Source: an uncultured Arcobacter sp.
GTDB lineage: Bacteria > Campylobacterota > Campylobacteria > Campylobacterales > Arcobacteraceae
Assembly: GCA_913062735.1 (NCBI GenBank)
Contig: CAJXWI010000074.1
Location: 1 to 8,887, forward strand
Direction of reading: 5' to 3'
DNA: 8,887 bases
Shown: positions 5,208 through 8,887 of the stretch, in pieces
Layout of the letters: each line of letters opens with the position of its first letter
Position numbering within the stretch: the first letter of the stretch is position 1
Translations under genes and position numbers: made by a program
The notes under the pieces: generated by a model
Told to the model about the DNA's origin: nothing
The model's input: only the letters and a program-made list of their open reading frames with translations
Database searches by the model: none

Positions 5208-7466
5208 TTAAGCCTTTATATCTAAACCAAGAGAGAGTTCATGATAAGAACTCAAATACAAGTTTTCTCTTTTATTTTTATTATTGTTTTCTTCCAAATC
5301 AAGTATTTTAATATTATTTGGGATTAAGCCTGCCTTATTAATGGCTTGTTTGAGTTCTTTAATTTCTTGATTAAAGAGGTTTCTAAAAGAATTTTTTTCG
5401 GCATATAATGTGATGTCCAGTTTATTTTCATCGTATAGTGCCAAAAGAATTCGTAAATTTCCCAATTCTGTTAAACTTAAATTGATTTCTACAAAAAAAC
5501 GATCTTTTTTTATTTCTTTATAGGAGATTGTTCCTTCTTCTAACATATCCCATACAAAGGGTAGGTAAATACTAGAGCTTTGAGTGCTTAAGGATAGAAG
5601 TTGCTGGTATTCAATTTGAACCAGAAGTTTATCAATTTGTTTCACTGCTTCTTTTGATGGGTTATTTGAAAGTATGTCTTCTTTCATAAGTAATAAGCTT
5701 GCTTTTAAATCCTCTTTAATTGCAGGTACTTCTTTATTAATCAAATTTTTATTATTGTTATTTAGTTGTTCAAGCTCTTTTAATACTCTATAAATATCTT
5801 GTTCTTTTCCAAGAGAGGAAGCAGAAATAAAGTCTTTTAAATTTTTTATTAAAGAGTCAAGAGAGGGAGAATTATTGTTAAAAGCTGTATTGTTAAGTTT
5901 ACTTGTTTCTACAAGATCTTGCAAAGAAGAAGAAATACTCAGTTTATCTATAATATTGACTAAATCAACTTTATTTGTAATATTGCTTGTATTTAATATA
6001 TTCTTTAAATCATTCATGTAGTTTTTTAACCTAGAGTAGGGTTCGTTTGTTTTTGTATTAATTGTTGTTTTTACGCTTAAATCTTCTTTTAAAATACTAG
6101 TGTCATTTGTTATGATTGTTTTTATTTGCTCTGTTATTTGTTTAGAAGGAAAATCAATTTTTGTTTCAATCATTTTTATAGCGTTTAATAAAAGTTCTTT
6201 ACTCACAGGATTATTTGCAAGCTGTGTTCTAGTGTTTTTCTCTATTGTTTTATTTGATGAGTCAAAAGTACTTGGATTTTTTGAAGTAATATTTTTATCT
6301 TGAAGTAAAGAGGAATCTTTGATCGTTTGTTCACTTTGTTTTAAAAGAAGAGGTTTTTGTATTTCATCTTTTATGAGTGTCTTAAGATGTGTGATAGTAT
6401 CTTGAAAAGTAGCTTGTGTTTTATTATCTATTTTATCAATGCTTTTATTTAATATGTCTTTGCTTTGATTCTGTACTTTTTCATTTGCCTTTTCTAAACC
6501 TTGTTCAATATTTTTAATTAAGCTTCTAATATTGGAAAAAATATTTTTATTTTGGGAAGGCAGGCTTTTTTCTAAAGTAGAAATAATATTAAGTAAAACA
6601 TCTTTTGTACTGCTTTGTGTAAAAGTAATGGCATCTTTTTGCAAAAGTTTGTTTACTTCTTTAAGTAAAGGATTTTTATCAATGGTACTTTCTTTAGATA
6701 ATTCTGTTTTTAAATTGTTTAATATTTCTTTTGTTTGTTTCTGAACCTGTACTTTTTCATCTTTTATTTCTAAGTGATTATTTTGTTTTGATTGTAACAA
6801 AGAAATGTTTTTACTAAGATTTTCTAATTTACTGCTTAGTTCTACAACATTTTTAATTTGAAAGCTTTGATTGATTTGTTTTAATTGACTGCTAATATTT
6901 GAAAGTTTTTGTTTTAAAAGTTCTTGGGGCGTATTTTTTGTGTTTAATAAATCATCTATACTTTTATGTATGCTTTTTGCTTCTTTTGATTCATTGTTTT
7001 TTAAGGCACTTTTAATTTCTATAAGCAGTTCTTGTACTTTGGGAAGTAAATTATTTGTTTTATTAAGTTTAGCAATTTTAGATTCTAGAAAAATTCCAGA
7101 ATTACCAAGTGTAGTTTTAAGGTTTTTATCATTGACTTGAGTTATGTCTTTTAAAAAGATATCAATATTTTTGCTGTATTTATTTAATGTCGGAGTATTT
7201 TCTAAATGTTGTGAGAGTTGTTTTAAGTTTGTTGACATCTTGCCTAAATCTTTAAAAACACTAGAGTTTTTTAATAATTTACTAAGATCATTCGAGCTTT
7301 GATTATTTTTACTTAGTTTTCCAAATAAGTTTTTTAAAACATCTTCTACATTTGTAGCTGTTTTACTACTTAAGCCTTTTTTATCTGCTTCTTGTAATAC
7401 TTCTTTAAGTACTTTATTTTCATTAGGAATGATTATATTTAATAATGAATTACTTGAAATGAACAT
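5208..7466 (-). CDS. fliK: FliK-like flagellar hook-length control protein
   Basis: A large Lys/Asn/Ser/Leu-rich protein, 752 residues from the ATG at 7466. The open frame extends to a TTG at 7517 (769 residues), but those extra codons lie in the divergent promoter region. The C-terminal ~110 residues carry the Flg_hook domain of FliK: FFVEINLSLTELGNLRILLALYDENKLDITLYAEK, then a helix FRNLFNQEIKELKQAINKAGL and a last strand NNIKILDLEE. That domain contacts the FlhB C-terminal domain to stop hook growth; the following gene encodes just such a domain. The remaining ~600 residues are low-complexity, mostly helical, with repeated LL..I..L-type units, and would be the secreted ruler. I see no cysteine, as in many exported axial proteins. 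It is much longer than Salmonella FliK (405 residues). No clear Shine-Dalgarno precedes ATG 7466, so the start is tentative. Confidence 0.85.
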   Translation of the reverse strand: MFISSNSLLNIIIPNENKVLKEVLQEADKKGLSSKTATNVEDVLKNLFGKLSKNNQSSNDLSKLLKNSSVFKDLGKMSTNLKQLSQHLENTPTLNKYSKNIDIFLKDITQVNDKNLKTTLGNSGIFLESKIAKLNKTNNLLPKVQELLIEIKSALKNNESKEAKSIHKSIDDLLNTKNTPQELLKQKLSNISSQLKQINQSFQIKNVVELSSKLENLSKNISLLQSKQNNHLEIKDEKVQVQKQTKEILNNLKTELSKESTIDKNPLLKEVNKLLQKDAITFTQSSTKDVLLNIISTLEKSLPSQNKNIFSNIRSLIKNIEQGLEKANEKVQNQSKDILNKSIDKIDNKTQATFQDTITHLKTLIKDEIQKPLLLKQSEQTIKDSSLLQDKNITSKNPSTFDSSNKTIEKNTRTQLANNPVSKELLLNAIKMIETKIDFPSKQITEQIKTIITNDTSILKEDLSVKTTINTKTNEPYSRLKNYMNDLKNILNTSNITNKVDLVNIIDKLSISSSLQDLVETSKLNNTAFNNNSPSLDSLIKNLKDFISASSLGKEQDIYRVLKELEQLNNNNKNLINKEVPAIKEDLKASLLLMKEDILSNNPSKEAVKQIDKLLVQIEYQQLLSLSTQSSSIYLPFVWDMLEEGTISYKEIKKDRFFVEINLSLTELGNLRILLALYDENKLDITLYAEKNSFRNLFNQEIKELKQAINKAGLIPNNIKILDLEENNNKNKRENLYLSSYHELSLGLDIKA

Positions 7467-7479
7467 AAAATAGTATAAC

Positions 7480-7488
7480 ATAATAGCA
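7480..7488 (-). promoter_or_regulatory. Candidate extended -10 promoter of fliK
   Basis: On the minus strand TGCTATTAT (7488-7480) fits an extended -10 element. Transcription would begin near 7473, leaving only a few bases before the ATG at 7466, so the message would be almost leaderless. A second box, TATACT (7477-7472), overlaps the same stretch. I see no convincing sigma-54 (GG-N10-GC) or sigma-28 site. Confidence 0.4.
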
Positions 7489-7501
7489 AAGTATCTGTAT
7501 G

Positions 7502-7537
7502 AAAATTTCAAGATCAAAGAATCTTGGATTAAATTTT
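7502..7537. promoter_or_regulatory. Palindrome between divergent promoters, possible operator
   Basis: CAAGAT (7509-7514) and ATCTTG (7521-7526) form a perfect 6-6-6 inverted repeat. It is flanked by AAAATTT (7502-7508) and AAATTTT (7531-7537), which continue the symmetry after a 4-base offset. The right arm occupies the -35 position of the promoter at 7544 and the left flank occupies that of the promoter at 7480, so a bound protein could control both directions. Confidence 0.4.
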
Positions 7538-7540
7538 ATT

Positions 7541-7549
7541 TGCTATAAT
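7541..7549 (+). promoter_or_regulatory. Extended -10 promoter of the arsC-like gene cluster
   Basis: TGCTATAAT (7541-7549) is a perfect extended -10 element (TGnTATAAT). The predicted start is near 7556, about 30 bases before the ATG at 7585, with a clear ribosome binding site in between. No consensus -35 is present, in keeping with Campylobacterota sigma-70 promoters. Confidence 0.7.
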
Positions 7550-7575
7550 AAAGAAAATATAAGATATATCACTTT

Positions 7576-7580
7576 GGAGA
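7576..7580 (+). promoter_or_regulatory. Ribosome binding site of the arsC-like gene
   Basis: GGAGA four bases before ATG 7585 is the strongest Shine-Dalgarno in the window and fixes this start. Confidence 0.7.
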
Positions 7581-7584
7581 ACGA

Positions 7585-7929
7585 ATGAACGTAACAATTT
7601 GGCACAATGGCGCATGTTCAAAATCAAATGCAGCCTTAGCTTACTTAGAAGAGAAGAACCTAAACATTAATATTCTTAATTACCTTGAAGATACACCAAG
7701 TGTAGAGGAGATCGAAGATTTCCTTACGCTCTCTCGGATGAAAGCAAAAGAGTTGTTTAGAAGCAGTGAAGCTTTATATGAGGAATTAAATATTAGTGCT
7801 ATTGTAGATGAAAAAGAACTTATTGCACTTCTTAACGCCCATGCCACACTTATTCAGCGACCTGTTATTATTACAAAAGATGCTGCCGTGTTAGCCAGAC
7901 CTTTTTCTAAATTAAGTGCTTTAATTTAA
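7585..7929 (+). CDS. ArsC/YfgD-family glutaredoxin-fold arsenate reductase-like protein
   Basis: A 114-residue thioredoxin-fold protein of the ArsC family (glutaredoxin-dependent arsenate reductases and their relatives YfgD and Spx). The N-terminus IWHNGACSKSNAALAYLEE (residues 5-23) carries the catalytic Cys11 in a CSKS loop. The three arginines that hold the oxyanion in E. coli ArsC appear to be kept: Arg59 (LFRSSEALYEEL), Arg92 (IQRPVII) and Arg105 (LARPFSKL). Length fits ArsC (about 115-140) and YfgD (about 119). No arsR, arsB or acr3 gene is beside it, so a housekeeping YfgD-like role is as likely as arsenic resistance. It begins a plus-strand run with its own promoter, and its stop overlaps the next start (TAATG). 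Confidence 0.9.
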   Translation: MNVTIWHNGACSKSNAALAYLEEKNLNINILNYLEDTPSVEEIEDFLTLSRMKAKELFRSSEALYEELNISAIVDEKELIALLNAHATLIQRPVIITKDAAVLARPFSKLSALI

Positions 7930-8309
7930 TGCAATTAGAAGTTCATGAAAAACAAAAACGAATCAAATATATTCGTGTATTGGAAAAATTTTTAACCAGA
8001 ACCATGAGTTTATTGCGACTTGAAAACTTTGATGAAAAACTTTTTAAAGAAAGATGCATAAAAAACTTCAAGGATTTATCAAGAGCTGAATCTATGGATT
8101 TAAATTCCCCTTATTACGAACATTTAAAACGTTTTATAGAAAAAGTAATGTATTACGTTTATTTAGAAGATGAAGAGGAAGAAGGCAGTGATGATGAAAA
8201 AATGCAAAATCTTTTATTAAAAGAAGCCAATAACCTGCAAAAAGAAAAAAACAATAATTCTTATAGAAAAGACAAGCATAAAAATTCAAAATTTGATGAT
8301 GGTTATTAA
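7929..8309 (+). CDS. Unrecognised charged protein of 126 residues
   Basis: I do not recognise this family. The N-terminal ~78 residues look like a compact helical domain rich in Lys, Arg, Glu and aromatic residues (KRIKYIRVLEKFL, YYEHLKRFIEKVMYYVYLE). This is followed by an acidic run EDEEEEGSDDE (80-90), a helix and a Lys/Asn-rich, probably disordered tail (from about 104). It has no signal peptide, no membrane segment and a single Cys (43). Its ATG overlaps the arsC-like stop and its own stop overlaps the next start, both as TAATG, so it is translated in a tight chain with its neighbours. The gene looks real from this coupling and from codon use like its neighbours. A role beside a RecD2-type helicase is possible but unproven. 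Confidence 0.8.
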   Translation: MQLEVHEKQKRIKYIRVLEKFLTRTMSLLRLENFDEKLFKERCIKNFKDLSRAESMDLNSPYYEHLKRFIEKVMYYVYLEDEEEEGSDDEKMQNLLLKEANNLQKEKNNNSYRKDKHKNSKFDDGY

Positions 8310-8887
8310 TGAGCGATGAAAAAAGTTTTAAATTAACAGGAGTTTTAAAGCGCGTTTTATATTTTAATGCTGAAAATTCTTATTGTATTGCCGTTTTAGA
8401 AAACGATCAAAAAATATGTGGTGTTTATGTTGATACTGATATTGAAAAAATTCCAAAACATCTTTTAAAACTGGAAAATCCAGTATATCAATTTAATAAA
8501 TCATTAATTGACAGATTACATAAAAAAATTATAGCAGTTAAAATTAATACTGCATTTTATGAGGCAAGAGGATCAAATGGCTGGAAAGACTTAGAAAATA
8601 CAATTGATTATATAAATAGTTATTATCCTGAATTATTCACAATAGCAGATGCCAAAAGAGCAGATATTGGAAACACATCAAATATGTATGCAAAAGCTTT
8701 TTTTGAAAAAATGAATTTTGATTCAGTCACAGTTTCGCCTTACATGGGACATGATTCAGTTAAAGAATTTTTAAAGTATGAAAATAAATATGTTATACTG
8801 TTAGCTCTGACATCAAATAAAGGTGCCGCAGATTTTCAGATACATAACGATAATTATCTTCATGTTTTAAAAGAATCAAAAAGATGG
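8309..8887 (+). CDS. pyrF: Chimeric frame: RecD2-like helicase N-terminus joined to orotidine 5'-phosphate decarboxylase (PyrF), 3'-truncated
   Basis: One open frame of 193 codons runs off the window end. Residues 9-41 (LTGVLKRVLYFNAENSYCIA and on) fit the N-terminal OB domain of RecD2-type helicases, which normally continue with several hundred residues of helicase. From residue 42 the sequence is instead PyrF, which decarboxylates OMP to UMP in pyrimidine synthesis: DTDIEKIPKHLL (42-53), FNKSLID (62-68), VKINTAFYE with Lys78, IADAKRADIGNTS (112-124) with Asp114, Lys116 and Asp119, FDSVTVSPYMG and ILLALTSNKGAADFQ. The catalytic Lys and Asp-Lys-Asp set is intact. What is missing is the usual ~20 residues before the first active-site Asp (equivalent to D42) and, beyond the edge, the phosphate-binding C-terminus. 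This PyrF type is usual in Bacteroidota. The start ATG overlaps the previous stop. An assembly chimera is more likely than a real fusion. Confidence 0.8.
   Translation, partial: MSDEKSFKLTGVLKRVLYFNAENSYCIAVLENDQKICGVYVDTDIEKIPKHLLKLENPVYQFNKSLIDRLHKKIIAVKINTAFYEARGSNGWKDLENTIDYINSYYPELFTIADAKRADIGNTSNMYAKAFFEKMNFDSVTVSPYMGHDSVKEFLKYENKYVILLALTSNKGAADFQIHNDNYLHVLKESKRW
8432..8452 (+). other. Probable junction of the RecD2-like and PyrF-like segments
   Basis: These 21 bases encode DTDIEKI. The segment fits PyrF (GLDTDIxKIPKHLL) and is also a plausible continuation of the RecD2-type strand before it, so the exact breakpoint cannot be placed. Left of it, homology is helicase-like; right of it, it is PyrF only. 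The reading frame is kept across the join. Confidence 0.55.

Noticed and set aside
6100..7140. Several plus-strand frames of 66-70 codons opposite fliK
   Set aside because: Rich in Phe, Ser, Val and Leu, as expected when a Lys/Asn/Glu-rich gene is read in reverse; no ribosome binding sites or motifs.
7600..7617. TGGCAC-containing stretch resembling a sigma-54 promoter
   Set aside because: The -12 element does not fall at the required spacing and the site lies inside the arsC-like coding sequence, downstream of a better sigma-70-type promoter.
7585..7929. Arsenic-resistance locus
   Set aside because: Only the ArsC-like protein is present. Without arsR, arsB or acr3 nearby, and with YfgD-type relatives being general housekeeping proteins, resistance cannot be claimed.

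Overview
The window is AT-rich, compact and largely operonic. Its genes look like those of a Campylobacterota (epsilonproteobacterial) genome, most probably an Arcobacter-like member of the Arcobacteraceae. This rests on the close character of FliP, EngB, the short ArgA-like acetyltransferase and the RecD2-type N-terminus, on scattered single flagellar genes, and on TTG starts and TATAAT-type promoters without clear -35 boxes. I could not run a search, so the taxon is inference. Both ends cut through genes, so this looks like a whole contig or an excised piece of one.

Left part (1-962): the C-terminal three quarters of the ribosome-assembly GTPase EngB overlap a GNAT acetyltransferase that resembles short N-acetylglutamate synthases. 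A perfect 12-bp hairpin closes this pair and also faces the end of fliP, which comes from the other strand. fliP (flagellar export gate) probably starts at an internal TTG with a good ribosome binding site, not at the longest open frame. A 21-bp-periodic direct repeat lies upstream of an orphan periplasmic amino-acid-type binding protein (1856-2632), which runs head-on into mrdA with a 3-base gap.

Middle part (2636-7466, all minus strand): four genes in a row read from right to left. A very large FliK-like hook-length control protein is followed after one base by a stand-alone FlhB C-terminal domain protein (FhlB/YlqH type). After a 73-base gap with its own TATAAT box come a small polytopic MreD-like membrane protein and, overlapping it by ATGA, PBP2 (mrdA). 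This puts the flagellar export-specificity switch next to the cell-elongation transpeptidase.

Right part (7467-8887): a divergent intergenic region holds two extended -10 boxes flanking a palindrome. It leads into three plus-strand genes joined by TAATG overlaps: an ArsC/YfgD-family thioredoxin-fold protein, an unrecognised charged 126-residue protein, and a frame that runs off the window end. That last frame is the most unusual object here. Its first ~41 residues look like the OB-type N-terminus of a RecD2-like helicase, and everything from residue 42 looks like the type of orotidine 5'-phosphate decarboxylase (PyrF) common in Bacteroidota. The join lies in a short DTDIEKI segment that either parent could supply. 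A misassembly or chimeric join near the contig end is the leading explanation; a real in-frame gene fusion is the alternative.

I see no tRNA, rRNA, CRISPR array, insertion sequence or defence locus.
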